From assembly GCF_051622035.1 (NCBI RefSeq), contig NC_135360.1, positions 1,732,001-1,796,000 of the forward strand: a stretch of DNA of 64,000 nucleotides, in the 5' to 3' direction. The notes beneath the pieces were generated by a model. That model was not told the DNA's origin and ran no database searches. It saw only the letters and a list, made by a program, of their open reading frames with translations. This document shows positions 37,801 to 49,600 of this stretch, piece by piece. The stretch's first letter is position 1, and the number at the start of each line of letters is the position of its first letter. Origin of the DNA: Arctopsyche grandis. Its lineage: Eukaryota > Arthropoda > Insecta > Trichoptera > Hydropsychidae. The translations under genes were made by a program, and so were the position numbers.

Positions 37801-40800
37801 TTTTTGTATGCACATAATCGACAGTTATAGTAACACGAAAGAAAAAAATATATAACATAATAATTGGCTTACATGGCATAAATAAGTATCAGCATCAGCT
37901 TATCCGATTCTTCTTTTCGTCGGAAAATCACTTTTCGTCAGAAAATTGTTATTTATAGTTATTGTGCAATAACGTACAATTCAGCGCACAATTCTTCCCG
38001 ATTCCTACAACAAAAATTACAATATATATACATACATACAATGTACATTATTAGGCTCAATTTTTTTACCGATATCAGTTTTCAATACAACAACTGCTGG
38101 CGCATATCTTTATATTTTCACAAAATTTTATTTGACGCGTCGATATTTATATCTAATCTACATAACATACATATGTATGCATAAATACATACGAATGTTT
38201 GTACTTCACACGTGTATATCGAAGTAAAAAAATAACAATAAAAACCACCCGTTCATATCAACGGGTAAAACACTACGTAAATTTATATATGTAAATTTTC
38301 CGACCAACAATATTAGTTTTTTGTAAAATTAAGCGAACGATTTGTACAATAAACCGCGAAATCGAATTCAACAACCATAAATTCTTTGAAAAATAAAAAA
38401 AGAAAAATGATACGTACATTGAAACTGTATTTGTAAAAATATTATATGATAATGAGGGCATTGATGAATATTCTACCCCAGAGAGGAGAATACTCCATCA
38501 TGAGATAAAAAACACTGTATGTTTTATAATGCGGTTACTTATTGTATTTACCAATTTCATTATATGTATTTTTATTATTTTATAAAATATCACTAGTTTT
38601 TATAATAATAATGGCATTTCGGCGAATACTTTTATGATATGAAATTTCATATTAAATGTAATTAAGTTACGCAAAAGTTTATGGAAACAGAGTTTAATAT
38701 TCGGGAGATACGACCGTTGCACGTTAAAAATTAAGCGAAATAAATAATGTAAGGTAGTGAAAATGAACTATGTATGTATGTAGTTGAAATGTATTTACAT
38801 ATTTAGGGCAAGAATATAATTTCAACAAATTGACCGAGGAGGAGGTGAATTCTTTGGGCCAGGGATACGACTACGACTCGATCATGCACTACGCTCGAAA
38901 TACATTTTCAAAAGGAACCTACCTGGACACTATCCTTCCGCTGGAAGTGAGAGGCAAGAAGAGACCAGAAATCGGTCAAAGAGTAAGACTCAGTGAAAGC
39001 GATATTGCCCAAACTAATCTCCTTTACAAATGTCACAGTCAGTACCGAAACCGCATATTTTCATATTTTCTTCTATGAACTGGTGTTTTGTGTGTCATGC
39101 ATTGATTGGCTTTATTTTAGAATGTGGAAGAACGCTTCAAGAGAATTCTGGCACATTTTCATCTCCATCTTACAATAGCGACACGACTGCAACTGAAGCT
39201 GAACGTTGCGAATGGCGGATAACGGCCACTCACGGCGAAAGAATTGTATTGAACATAACAGGTAGAAACACATTTCAAATAAAGGCATTCTCAATGCCTT
39301 GAAAAAATACATATGCATTACTTTTAATATAATAATTTGGTGCTACTTTAGTATGCGGTCTACCTTTAAAGGTCTGTTCATACTTAACAGCACTGCACGG
39401 CTTCAGCACTGCACGACTCCGTTTCAAATATGTCATTTTATTACATTTCTATTCATATCTACCTACACGTCGCGGTCACGTCACGTTTACAGCAATTTGG
39501 CCGAGTGCAAGGCAAAATCGGCTTACTTATACATTAGAGGCCATGACGATACGGCGCAATATTGCTTACGTCGTATTGTCGAGTACTTGCAATATGAATA
39601 CATACACGTGCATTCGTAGCTACGCGTCAGAATACAAGTCAGCAAAAATGTTTCGACGTTTATCGAACGAAAAATTATGTATAATCGCGCTGTTGTTGGA
39701 AGAAGAAGCTCAAGAAGGCAATAAAAAACCACGGAGGTGTTTTGATGTGCATCCCATATTAAAAAATAGAAAAACCGAAGGAGAGTTTTGGACAGTGTAT
39801 AAGGAGCTTGTGGATGATGGACAAAAATTTTTTAAATATTTCCGTAAAAACTTTAAAAAAATTTTAAATATTTGCGCCAAAACATGTCGAAAGATTGAAC
39901 AGCTGTCAACTGTCACTATCGATAATTGGTCCAAAACAGCAAAGCGGCAGACTCATGGCACGTAATTCGCGTGTATATTTCCACGATGGCAAAAAAAACG
40001 GATGCGATACGTTGACGGATGTTGCTGTAAGGTATGAACAGGAAATGTCGGGTACTGCTGTAAGCCTGCCGTGGCGTAAACGTGACGGTTGGTATGAATA
40101 TACCCATACAAAATGTACCAAAAAATACTTTTCGTACGGCCGGATACCTGCTGAAGTCGGTACGTGCTGACTAGGTATGAACAGACCTTAAATCGCAGTT
40201 AACTTTTTTTTTTTTTTCTGTCGTAGCAACGACCTATAATTTTTGCTCACAATGTTCTCGAAGCATTTCTATCAAAATATCGTCAGCAGCGAAGAAAATA
40301 CCGACCCTAACAACAAATCATACAAATCATAACAACGACCCTAACAACAAATAAATAGGTGTTGGCTGCTAAGATACGTTTTTTTTTCATCAATATTTTC
40401 ACAAAAAAAACATATCTTAGCAGCCAACATTTATTTATTTAAGGATCAGGTTAGGTTAGGTTAAGTTAGGGTTGGCCCTATTCATTTAAGATTAGGTTGT
40501 TAGGGTCGGTATTATTCAGTCTCACTGTCACACGCGAGAACTGATACAGTGAGACCGTAAAAACGTGAAGGTAGATCGCATACTAAAGTAGATATGTGAA
40601 GATAGACCGCATACTAAAGTGGCACCAATAATTTAATAACAAAAATATAATATTTTTTTCTGAAATAAATTGAATTTATAATATAGCATTAGTTATGTAC
40701 ATATGTAAATACTTGCTTTATACAATCAGTGTATGTTCATGAATGTACCTATTCGACCCGTTGCTACTACATACCATTGAAATTTGTAAGATACCAATGA

Positions 40801-43800
40801 ACACATCTTACAATTGAACAAATTGCATTTTTTTCTTATTCTTATTATTTAGATCTGGATATACACAAGTTGGACAACTGTCAGACTGATTATTTAGAAG
40901 TGAGAGACGGCTATTGGATGAAATCTAAATCGTTGGGACGATTTTGTGGAACGGGAAAAACAAACTCCACTGTCTTGTCATCTGGTCCTCGGCTTTTAGT
41001 TCATTACGTTTCTACTGCAAGACAGCAAATCCACAAAGGATTCACTGCATACTACGAAGGTGAAATATTAAACATGCATGCATACATATCATATACAATT
41101 CAATAACATGTCATTTGAAAGTATGCATGTTGACTTTTCAGCTGTGTGCGGTGGAGAGTTAGAACTAGACGCCGGAGGACATTTAGAATCTCCAAACTAT
41201 CCCGACGACTATCAACCGAATAAAGAGTGCGTGTGGAAACTTTCAGTGCCTATAGGATATCAAGTGAGTCCACAAAGAAATAAATATTTTACCATATATG
41301 TAATATGTACAATATTAATCCCAACACAAAACTGTCACAGGTAGCTTTAAAGTTTCAATCTTTTGAAGTGGAAAATCATGATAATTGCTTTTACGATTAT
41401 GTAGAAGTTAGAGATGGTCACGAACCCGACAGTCCTGTCCAAGGTATATTTTGTGGATACAAAACACCGCCAGACATGAGGTTAGTAGTTGACGCAATTA
41501 ACTAAAATCTAATGCAACCGAATTTACATGTGTATGTAATTTTGAAAAAATTTCGTTGTGTCGTAGATCGACATCTAATAAACTGCTTGTGAAATTTGTC
41601 TCGGATGGTTCAGTGCAGAAAGCTGGTTTTTCGGCAACCTTCATGCAAGAATATGACGAGTGTGCTTACGCTGAACACGGATGCCAGCACGAGTGCATAA
41701 ATACACTCGGTGGCTACGAATGTGCCTGCAATATTGGATACGAATTACACTCTGATGGAAAGAGTTGTGAAGGTTTGTGTGCTTTTCAGGTGCTATATTA
41801 TTTATGGTTATTTTTTATTGAATATTAATGTTATCTTGAAAACCGACTCTGGCGATGTCTGGCCTGAAACTATTCATTGAAATAGGTATTGTCCACACCT
41901 ATTTCTACGCTATTGCCATATATTTAAACAATTCATTGGAAATTGATGATTTTATCATACAATTCGAACAAAAAAGCAGTATATGAATATTTTAGCAAAG
42001 CCTTTACTTACCCGATCGGTTATTGAAGACAGGGTTTTAACGTTGAATATAAATTAAGACATATACATAATTTGAATTGATTGATATTACAGAATCGATA
42101 ACCTTCTAATTTAAAAAAATCTAACAATGAAAAAAAAACAAAAGTGCATTTTAATAAAAGAAAAAAATTTGAATCAATCATTCGAAGTTGAAAAAGCGAT
42201 TTATTTATTTATTGAAAAATCAACAGACAACAGATGTAGAAGTGCATAAAAGTAAATAATAAATGTAGCAAAATAATAGCCGAGTCCAATTATAGATTTT
42301 TACAAATTACATAAAATGGTACAAAAAATAGAGACAAACAAATGAAAAAGAAAATAATAAAAACTTAAACATGATGTGTAAAATAAAACAGTGCATAACT
42401 AAAGAAAACGTGATATATAATACTAGCTGAACCCCGGCAATGCGTTGCAATGCCATAAAAACGCATGCAATTCCCGTTCCCTTTCTCGTTCCCATTTCCA
42501 TTTGCAGGTAGCGAACACATTTGAAACTATTGCGTTGCAATGACACTCATTCCCGTTTCTCCCGTTTTTTTTTCACAGTAATCTTCCCGGACATGCACAC
42601 AACAAATCCTGAAAGTTTCATCGTAATCGGTTCAGTGGTTTAGCAGCCTATTCGAGACACACACACAGACATTCATTTATATATATATACATAGATTAGA
42701 TAAAGATTATATAATAGAAATAGAAATGGACAATCCTGAATTGATGTACGGAAATACCGAATAGATCAACGTCATTCAGCTCCCCGTTAAACATACGACA
42801 AACACGCTGTAGGTTTAGCTGTATATTTTAGGGAATTGGTTTTGAAAGGATTAAGTGAAAAAAGTGCAACGTGTCTAGTATACCTAACTGGGATACAGAA
42901 ACACTAACCTTACTCAGTAAATCGGGACAATCAAGAAAGCCATTTAGGAGCTTAATGAGGAATGTAGCATCAGTGAGTGTCGCCTGACAAAATTTAAATT
43001 GAAAGTTTTATAAAAAATGTAAAAAACGCAACCTTAGAAATTTTTTTCCGAAGCTTCGAAATGTATATGTAGGTTTCTACATAAATTGAAAATTGTGATT
43101 TTTCGCGCCTATTGTACAAACAAACAATAAGTTTTTGCATTTTAGTTCGAATTGTATGTATGTATGTCTATAAAATTATTTATGGCTTCACTATTAATGT
43201 GATTTTCAATATCAGTTTGAGAAACGAATTGGAATACAGAACATTTTCTTTTTAGATGCTTGCGGAGGAGTGTTTGACGCTCCCAACGGAACTATCACGA
43301 GCCCATCGTTTCCCGAACTGTATCCTGCTGGAAAGAACTGCATGTGGGAAATAATAGCTCCACCTCAGCATCGCATCACTTTAAATTTCACTCACTTTGA
43401 TCTCGAGGGAAACAACGTTCATCAACAGGTAAGGTACGACACTTTCTACCAGTTAAATAAAGTTAATCTCGAACAGTTGACAGTTTATTTAGTCGAAACT
43501 AGGGGGTTGACATGAACAACGAAATCATTTCAGGAATGCGAATACGACAACCTCGCCGTCCACAGTAAAATGGGAACTGAAAATCCAGAGCATAGACGGG
43601 AGCGTGGAAGTGTCGGCGCCGAAAACGCAGAGCACAGTATATTGAGAAAGCATGGAGTTTTTTGCGGCTCGCGACTACCTCCAATAATCATCAGCGAAGG
43701 GAACGCCCTACGATTGATTTTCACATCCGATACCAGCGTGCAAAAATCTGGCTTCTCAGCAATTTATTATACAGGTTTCTAATGTATACAAACAGACTTT

Positions 43801-45216
43801 TCAAACGGACATCCGAATTTCAGATGAATATTTAAACTCATTGCATAATTGCATCGATTGCATTGATTACAGACAACGACGAGTGTGCAGTAAACAATGG
43901 TGGTTGTCAACACGATTGCAAAAATACATTAGGCTCGTACATGTGCTCGTGTCACAACGGTTTCATGTTAGCTGAAAACAGACACGACTGTAAGGAAGGT
44001 GGATGTAAACATGAAGTTGTACGTTCAACGGGCTCCATCAACAGGTACGGAGAATCAATCCAAAATAATGCTCTCTACATATAGTACATGCAAATGTCTT
44101 ATTTCATTACAATGTTGCAGCCCAAACTATCCAGATCACTATCCGCCACTTAAAGATTGTGTTTGGCTCTTTACAACTACTCCCGGTCATAGAATAAAGC
44201 TTGTATTCAACGTATTCGACATGGAACCACATCAGGTATGTGATATTATATGTATGTACATAATGTGTACGTATGAAGGTGTTGAAAGATATCATAAATG
44301 ATGAATTTTTCGTCCTTAGGAATGTGCATACGATCATGTCGTAGTCTACGACGGAGACAGTCCTGAATCGAGAACTTTGGGACGATTCTGTGGTGGAAAG
44401 TTACCACATCCCATAATTTCGAATTCAAATCAAATGTTTATGGTATTCAAAAGTGATGCCAGTGTCCAAAAAAAAGGCTTTCTAGGCACTCACACGACAG
44501 GTATACAAAATGCATAAAAAAATACATACATTCTATGGAATGCATATTTTGAATTTTACCATGATTGATATTTTTTAAATTTAAAGCTTGTGGCGGGAGA
44601 CTATCTGCAACATCTCGCGTCCAACACCTGTACTCGCATACTCAATACGGTGATGAGAAATATGAAACTCAGTCTGATTGCGATTGGACAATAGAAGCTG
44701 AAACGGGAAAAAATGTTCAATTGACTTTCCTAACGTTCAATCTGGAAGAAGAAAAAGATTGTGGATATGACTATGTGGAAGTGTTCAACGGACCCGACGC
44801 CTCTAGCGGACCTAGTTATGGCAGATTTTGCGGCAACTCTGTACGTGTTTATTAATACGAATCATTAACATACATATGTACAACAATTTACTAATATGTA
44901 CTATCACTTACAGATACCTACGGAGATCATTTCGATGAGTGAATCGCTGCTGATCAGGTTCAGAACGGACGATTCTATCGTATTCGAGGGATTCTCCGCA
45001 GCGTACGTGGCCATCGACCCAGATCCAGATCCTATCGACTCTGAGGAAATGGCTGTGAGTAGGGCAGTGACGGGTGCAGCTAGTAAACCTCATCTCTATA
45101 GTAAATGGAGTAAACCGAGATCACCGTCTAGACTTCATTATCCGTTTATTCAAAAACATTTGAAGCATACGGACTTCTACTCGAATCAAAAAAGGAAAAC
45201 AACGTTTATCAAGTGA
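29335..45216 (+). CDS. tld: Tolloid/BMP-1-type astacin metalloprotease (18 coding exons, 5' exon missing)
   Basis: A secreted zinc protease. Known family members cleave Chordin/Sog-type BMP inhibitors and procollagen-like matrix proteins. Exons: 29335-29579, 31532-32001, 34430-34802, 36042-36283, 36367-36545, 38807-39037, 39121-39261, 40853-41059, 41142-41263, 41341-41480, 41567-41772, 43256-43428, 43534-43774, 43873-44044, 44121-44235, 44320-44500, 44587-44840, 44914-45216. All phases join, giving 1330 residues and a TGA stop. The order is prodomain, astacin, CUB1, CUB2, EGF1, CUB3, EGF2, CUB4, CUB5, as in BMP-1/tolloid. The first visible exon starts in mid-codon (two bases), so the signal-peptide exon lies upstream, perhaps outside the window. 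The prodomain (about 362 residues here) is long; Drosophila tolkin also has a long one, so the orthologue could equally be called tolkin. Confidence 0.95.
29600..29893 (+). mobile_element. Helitron-like element (CTAGCTGAACCC family)
   Basis: Lies just inside tolloid intron 1. CTGTCTGTCTGTCTCGAATA and ACCGATTACGATGGAACTTT near the start match the copy at 42423-42695. It ends GCAACGCATTGCCGGGTTCA GCTA, with the terminal CTAG mutated to CTAC. Confidence 0.55.
30368..31251. mobile_element. hAT-type element with nested Helitron
   Basis: Ends CAGGGTCGCTCTAAGGG and CCCTTAGAGCGGCCCTG are inverted with one mismatch. Flanks TACGTATG (30360-30367) and TACGTATT (31252-31259) agree at 7 of 8. Sub-terminal GGCGCCCGGGTG also occurs near both ends. 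No transposase frame. A Helitron-like copy lies inside at 30502-31006. Confidence 0.8.
30502..31006 (-). mobile_element. Helitron-like element (CTAGCTGAACCC family)
   Basis: On the - strand it ends GCATGCCGGGTTCAGCTAG at 30502, with A before it on the + strand. The 5' region has TTTGTCTGTTTGTCTGTC and ATTGTGATGAAACTTACAGG. The interior is repeated twice (ACATTTGAAATTATT at about 30601 and 30820). Confidence 0.6.
32002..34429. other. Tolloid intron 2 (GC-AG), repeat-bearing
   Basis: Holds a GGAGCACGAAAATTT-type repeat at 32470-32600, inverted relative to 53118-53225, and a terminus-like CAGCAGTTCCCTACCG at 32321. The hAT element at 33331-34129 and ACATATGT tracts are also present. No second coding exon fits the phases. 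Confidence 0.5.
33331..34129. mobile_element. hAT-type element, TSD GGTGTAAT
   Basis: Ends TAGGGATTGCAATACCGAAA and TTTTTGCAATCCCCTA are inverted, and perfect 8-bp duplications GGTGTAAT stand at 33323-33330 and 34130-34137. Sub-terminal ACCGGTATT/AATACCGGT words repeat in both orientations. A 77-codon frame at 33778-34011 has no clear family match. Confidence 0.85.
34803..36041. other. Tolloid intron 3; possible TIR element and Helitron fragment
   Basis: CTAGGGGTTCCAAAAAACCG at 34846 and CGGCTTGGAAGCCCTAG at 35973-35989 are imperfect inverted ends, but no target duplication could be matched. A partial Helitron-like 3' end (CTAGTTGTTTTACCCGGC, - strand) starts at 35038. A G-run of about 14 lies at 35262-35275. 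Confidence 0.4.
36042..39037 (+). CDS. tld: Astacin catalytic domain exons 4-6
   Basis: Exon 4 (36042-36283) has a furin-type site RVSR before [10 protein letters not shown], the usual mature start, then [14 protein letters not shown]. Exon 5 (36367-36545) has the Cys-rich [11 protein letters not shown] and the zinc motif [12 protein letters not shown], with all three His ligands and the catalytic Glu. Exon 6 (38807-39037) has the Met-turn [10 protein letters not shown] and ends YKCH, joined to KCGRTL of the first CUB. All key residues are intact, so an active enzyme is expected. Confidence 0.96.
36790..37368 (-). repeat. tRNA-derived SINE, split by a Helitron insertion
   Basis: The reverse strand head reads TAGCTCGGTCGTTAAGC (A-box-like), then GGTTCGATCCC (B box, 37307-37317), and the same body as 12604-12980. 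The tail ends near 36790 (ATGTAATAAAATA). The body is cut between GTACA (36932) and TTAATC (37106) by the element below. Confidence 0.85.
36933..37105 (-). mobile_element. Helitron-like element inside the SINE
   Basis: Runs from CTATTTGTTTTACCCGGC (terminal CTAG mutated to CTAT) to CGAAATTATATGTTTTATA. The intact SINE at 12604-12980 shows the joined site as GTACA|TTAATC, read on the inverted strand, so the insertion lies between A and T without duplication. Confidence 0.7.
37369..38806. other. Rest of tolloid intron 5; no gene recognised
   Basis: AT-rich, with ACATATGT tracts and a Helitron-like fragment near 38260. No exon of the tolloid phase found between 36545 and 38807, and the two flanking exons join directly in frame. 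Confidence 0.55.
39121..41059 (+). CDS. tld: CUB1 exons 7-8
   Basis: Exon 7 (39121-39261) starts [15 protein letters not shown] and runs to RIVLNIT. Exon 8 (40853-41059) continues [20 protein letters not shown] and GRFCGTG. The acidic calcium-site pattern D-x-L-x-V-R-D-G is present. The 1.6-kb intron between them hosts the nested transposons at 39339-40626. Confidence 0.93.
39370..40188 (+). mobile_element. PIF/Harbinger-type element, TSD TAA
   Basis: Ends AGGTCTGTTCATACTTA and TAGGTATGAACAGACCT are inverted, with TAA on both sides (39367-39369 and 40189-40191), the 3-bp target typical of PIF/Harbinger. The empty site CTACCTT-TAA-ATCGCAG matches CTACCTT-TGA-ATCGCAG of the undisturbed copy (inverse of 2604-3080). 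819 bp, deletion derivative. Confidence 0.85.
39648..40170 (+). pseudogene. PIF/Harbinger (HARBI1/ALP1-like) protein fragment
   Basis: The frame from [16 protein letters not shown] has [20 protein letters not shown] and FFKYFRKNF. This is the N-terminal pattern (W/x-V-H-P-x-x-x-x-R ... F-x-x-Y-F-R) of Harbinger nucleases. It stops at 39965. A second frame with [20 protein letters not shown] and [17 protein letters not shown] continues to 40170. No DDE catalytic core is left. Confidence 0.65.
41142..41772 (+). CDS. tld: CUB2 and EGF1 exons 9-11
   Basis: CUB2 runs from [20 protein letters not shown] to [12 protein letters not shown]1 follows, with [17 protein letters not shown], an Asn in the position usually hydroxylated in calcium-binding EGF modules, and [17 protein letters not shown]. 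Introns at 41264-41340 and 41481-41566 are short. Confidence 0.94.
41773..43255. other. Tolloid intron 11; Helitron inside
   Basis: AT-rich apart from the element at 42423-42695. The flanking exons join in frame, so no exon is missing. Confidence 0.6.
42423..42695 (-). mobile_element. Helitron-like element, best-preserved short copy
   Basis: On the - strand it starts TCTATGTATATATATATAAA, then TGTGTGTCTCGAATAGGCTG and CGATTACGATGAAACTTTC, and ends GCCGGGGTTCAGCTAG. Host bases A (42422) and T (42696) flank it with no duplication. 273 bp. Confidence 0.7.
43256..43774 (+). CDS. tld: CUB3 exons 12-13 with extra loop
   Basis: Begins [19 protein letters not shown], passes [14 protein letters not shown], and resumes at [13 protein letters not shown]. 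Between these, about 20 charged residues ([20 protein letters not shown]) lie where other family members have only a few. The splice sites around exon 13 are clean, so this looks like a true loop insertion and not retained intron. Confidence 0.9.
43873..44500 (+). CDS. tld: EGF2 and CUB4 exons 14-16
   Basis: EGF2: [19 protein letters not shown] ... [19 protein letters not shown]4: [24 protein letters not shown], then exon 16 (44320-44500) [27 protein letters not shown] and KKGFLGTH. Exon 16 has no in-frame Met near its start but is bounded by good AG and GT sites. Confidence 0.93.
44587..45216 (+). CDS. tld: CUB5 and C-terminal tail exons 17-18
   Basis: CUB5: [52 protein letters not shown] basic tail of about 60 residues follows ([11 protein letters not shown] ... 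QKRKTTFIK) to TGA at 45214-45216. A basic tail is usual in the family and is thought to aid matrix binding. Confidence 0.94.
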
Positions 45217-46693
45217 TTATCGTTATAATGTAAGCGACATTATTATTTCAACAGTGACACAGTGATCATGAGTCGATAATAAGTGAGTTGAAAAACAATA
45301 CCAATCCTAATATATATATATGTAAAGTTATATGTATTGAATTATTATTGTGTTTTAAAATTGAACGTCAATACTTACCCGATTGAGCTTTAAGAGAACT
45401 GAATTTTTGTGTATATGATTTCTATATACATATGTAAATTAATAAAATCTCACTGATACCAAACATACATGTGTATTATATTTTATATATAATATAAAAG
45501 TAAAAAAAATATTTAACATAAACCCACCAATTCAATATATAATTATAATATCATTAATGTTAATTTTATGGTGTCAAGTGTCTTACTGTACTTAGTATTC
45601 ATCAATTTAGAACTTGTTTATTGAGATGTAGACATGCATTTATTTATAAAAAAGGGCACTTTCAAGTTAGGACTAAAAATAAAATAAAAAATGACTGTAA
45701 ACTAACATTGAAGTTTGTTCAGTTTTCCTTTCAATTTTCATATCTACCAAAAACATATTACATACATGCGTATAATACATATAATATGTAAATGAAAACT
45801 TGAATATGGAGGAGGGAATGCCTTTTCCAAAAATAATTTATACTTATGTAAATTGTAAAACATAGATAAGATAAACAACAATAATGTAGAATGTATGAAT
45901 TTAGTTAACGCCAAATAATACTGCCATATTACGTTTTAATTCTTCAGCGTAAACATATCCAATTTTATTATTAAAACAATATACATAACATAACATACAT
46001 ATAATAACATACCGTATTACACCAATAACATACAAGACGAATCTTTTTTGTCACCGAATTCAGCGTGACATAGTTTTATGGTTGAATAAATTTGTGCCCC
46101 AAATTGTCGCATAAGTCTTCGAGAAGATTGCACTATGATGCTACATGAAAAAACTAAAATTTATTGTTTATACGCAGAAGACTGGATCTGAAGGTGATTT
46201 TTTTACTGTAATTTTCTCTTTCATTTCTACAAACATATATTATGTAATTATTGTTGTTTAAAAATAAGGGTGCGTCTTAAAAGTGATGTAATACGGTATT
46301 TTTAATTCTAACGTGTACAATTTTTATGTAGTGAATTATATGTATGTATAATTTAGCCGTCTCGTAACGGAAATATATCCTGTGATTAGATTCTTTTCGT
46401 TTACTGAAAAATCTGGAGAATTTTTGTAAACTAAGGTTTCTGAGGAACAAGACAATAAACATGTTTTCATTAACGACTTAGCAAATAACAAATTGTCATA
46501 TAAATTGAAAAACTAATAAACGATTCTCATCAGATTTCTTTTATATTATTTATTTTTAATTTGTGTTTATTAATATTTTTAACATACATTTTAATAAAAT
46601 AATAAACACTTAGAACATAAAAAAACAAACACAATATTTAACTTTGCATTACCAACGATGTATAGTAATAAAATTAACACATTTATATGTAAT
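45217..46693. other. Intergenic, between convergent tolloid and HAUS5-like genes
   Basis: AT-rich. AATAAA at 45441-45446 is the likely tolloid polyadenylation signal. TTTATT words near 46548-46570 could serve the HAUS5-like gene on the - strand. No other gene seen. Confidence 0.6.
45441..45446 (+). terminator. Polyadenylation signal AATAAA (tolloid)
   Basis: First clear AATAAA after the tolloid stop codon, 225 bases downstream. Assignment is by position only. Confidence 0.5.
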
Positions 46694-49600
46694 TCATCGT
46701 ACAGTTTCGTCCACGACATCTTTACACTTTAAATATTCAATGAAGAAATCATGCGTATCGTTAAAATCGTTGAAAATTTGGTCCAGATCTGTAAAAGTGA
46801 TATTCTTTGGAATGTACTTTTCAGCACTGGAGAGCATGATCTCTTCTCGCTTTGTTAGATTGCATTCCAAACATGAACCTGAAATTAACACATGAAATGT
46901 GAAATACATTGCTATTTTAAATAAATAATACATATGTAAACGTGATATTGAACCTAGTATATTTTCCACAGTGTGCGAGTTGTATTTGTGACAGTCGAGA
47001 TTGTCTAAAATCAACTTAAACTTCATCTTTTTCACAATGTGATTAAAATTGAGCAAGATATTCATTTTCGTATCGTTTGATTCCTCTTTTTCAATGCTGG
47101 ATTACAAATAATAACAAATTAGTATGAAAATATGTAATATAAAACGGAATCAAAATAGAACATCGACATACCATTTACAATGGTAACAAGTGCAGGAACG
47201 ATCACCATAAGATTTGAACCATTCCATTTCTAGTGTGAGCAAATCACTACTTTGTTGAAGTTGCTGATCTAAATTATACTCGGCAATGACACTTCGCAAA
47301 TAAGTAAGACTTTCAAAGGAATGGCCTACAATATAAATCGTATGTATGTAATTAAAGATGTACCTATATGTTACATTTTCAGGGAGATCAAATTATGCAT
47401 TTAAAATACAAACTATTTTCTAATTTGAATGTGTTGGGATTCTTCAGTATGACTCTTGTGTATATTTCTTGCAAATCTTTATTCTCAGGATACCACAAAA
47501 CCTTATCTGGCCTTTTATTCGTTACAAATCCCGTAAGATCGGTCGACATTTTATCGTTGCACAACTTCATTTTTTCTAATAGACTAAATACGCTTTTTAT
47601 TTTGTCTTTCTGAAATTACAACAACTCATTACACTACTCGATATTTGACATAAATTGAAAAAAAAAATAAGAATCAATAAAAACATACACATGAAAAATA
47701 ATCTTGAAAATATTTTTCTTTATCGAATTGCAGGGCCGTAGACGAATTTTCATGATATCCGATTTTATTGACATGAAGATCGTTATGGCACTTGGAATAA
47801 AATCCTGTCAATGATTTGAGCTGCGCTAACTCTTCGAAAAAAGATTCCTTGTAAGCGATTTTGCGAATTTGAGAGCATTGCTGTTCGAATAAATCCATTC
47901 TTTGACAATCTCCAGATAGCTTATGAAGTATCTTAGACTATAACAACACAACAAAATGAACATTTATGTTTTTGATTTATCAAAATATATATACATATAT
48001 ACACAATAATAACAGATGATCCAACGATTATGTTGTAAGCACATATTTTATATAAAAATAGTGTTGTGCCCATTGAAATTTCAACGGAAACAAATTGATA
48101 CATGATTTAACCCTCCCTCACCAAAGTGGGGTATGCAAGTGCCCAAATTTTAACGTTTTTCGTAATAACTATGTGGTTTTCAAAGCTATACACCCTATAT
48201 TTCTTGTATTCCTAGAATGAACTACAATACATTCATTTTAATACATTTTGTATGATTTAGAAAAGAAGTACATCGTAAAAAAATACATTTATACGTTCTA
48301 AAGTATGATCTATAGTGGGTAGCGATAAGTCATGTTTTTGACTGTTCACTTGCATATTCTTGTTCATCGATGAATCAATGCGAGAGAAAGAGACTATAGA
48401 GCTATATTTTCGTTGCTTTTGGCGCTTGGCTATTGAGTCATGCAGTCGTCTGTTGGCCTTACCTATGTACGTTTGCATGTCGATGCTTGTGGTTATTTTT
48501 GAATACACAAATAGTCAAAAACATGCTATAGGACTAAAACTTATGTTGATGTATAAAATGATTAATAAGATATATATTGAACCCATTTGTATTGAGAAAA
48601 GCTGAATTTTGATTAAAAAATACTGAGGTCTTACTCGACCCCGGTTTGGGACACTCGTTCGATCTCAACGCTCCGTCCTTCAAAGGTTAAAAATAAAGTT
48701 ACAATACGTATAGTAATAATTAATCGGGAATCGGAACTGAAACATGGATCGGTATCCGGAACTGAAAATGGAGTCCATATCCGAAACAAAAAGGAATCCA
48801 GAACCGGAAATGAAAAAGGAATCAGGATACGGAACAGAAACCCAGATCCGGAATTGAAGCTAAAGTCGGGAATCGGAACTGAAACAGTAATCGGGATCCG
48901 GAACAGGAACAGTAATCGAAGCTGCCGTACCGAAGGGGCGCCCCGCCGCCCGAATCTAAAATTGCATATACATATGTAGGGTTGGAATTGAACGAAAGGC
49001 TGATGTATGGGCTATGGCTGAGAAAGGGTATGTTATGACTGATTGTGAGAAGGGGATGAAAAGGGGTAGAGATGTAACGGTTAGTCGCAGTTGGACCTGT
49101 GCTCCGCGCGGTTGGTCGCCAAGCCTCCGCACGTATCATCTTAATAAACAACATGACTGAAAACGCACGTGTTTGGTCTTCACCTAAACCGCCACATCCC
49201 AACCATGGTCCTGAACAGCGTCATCTGTCAGGATTTTCTACCACATATACATATATACATATATATTAGAAAATTACAAAGCCTCTTCCGAAATTACAAC
49301 TGGATATTAAATTTAATAATATCATCTCTACGTACAACATACGTATGCTCCTGGTATTCGAAAATTTGTTTTTTCGAAATCCCCATACTTGTCCACGTTC
49401 TGCCATATACCCATATATACATATTTACCGACAGTCCGGTTTTTTATGAACGACATTGTGTTTAATTGTCATTATTGAAACTTTCACTCTAAAAATATTT
49501 GAGAAAAACTTCCAACATCCAACGTAATCAACAAATTTACATACTTTAATTAACATGGCAGCGGTTTTGGCTTTTTCAACATCCTTTTTTATCTGCAAGG

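Larger units (their letters stand above)
39339..40626. mobile_element. TIR element 'CTTTAGTATGCGGTCTACC' with nested insertion
   Basis: Ends GGTGCTACTTTAGTATGCGG and CCGCATACTAAAGTGGCACC. Same family as 2604-3080 in inverse orientation. Without the nested element and one TAA it is about 466 bp, close to the 477-bp copy. Confidence 0.8.
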
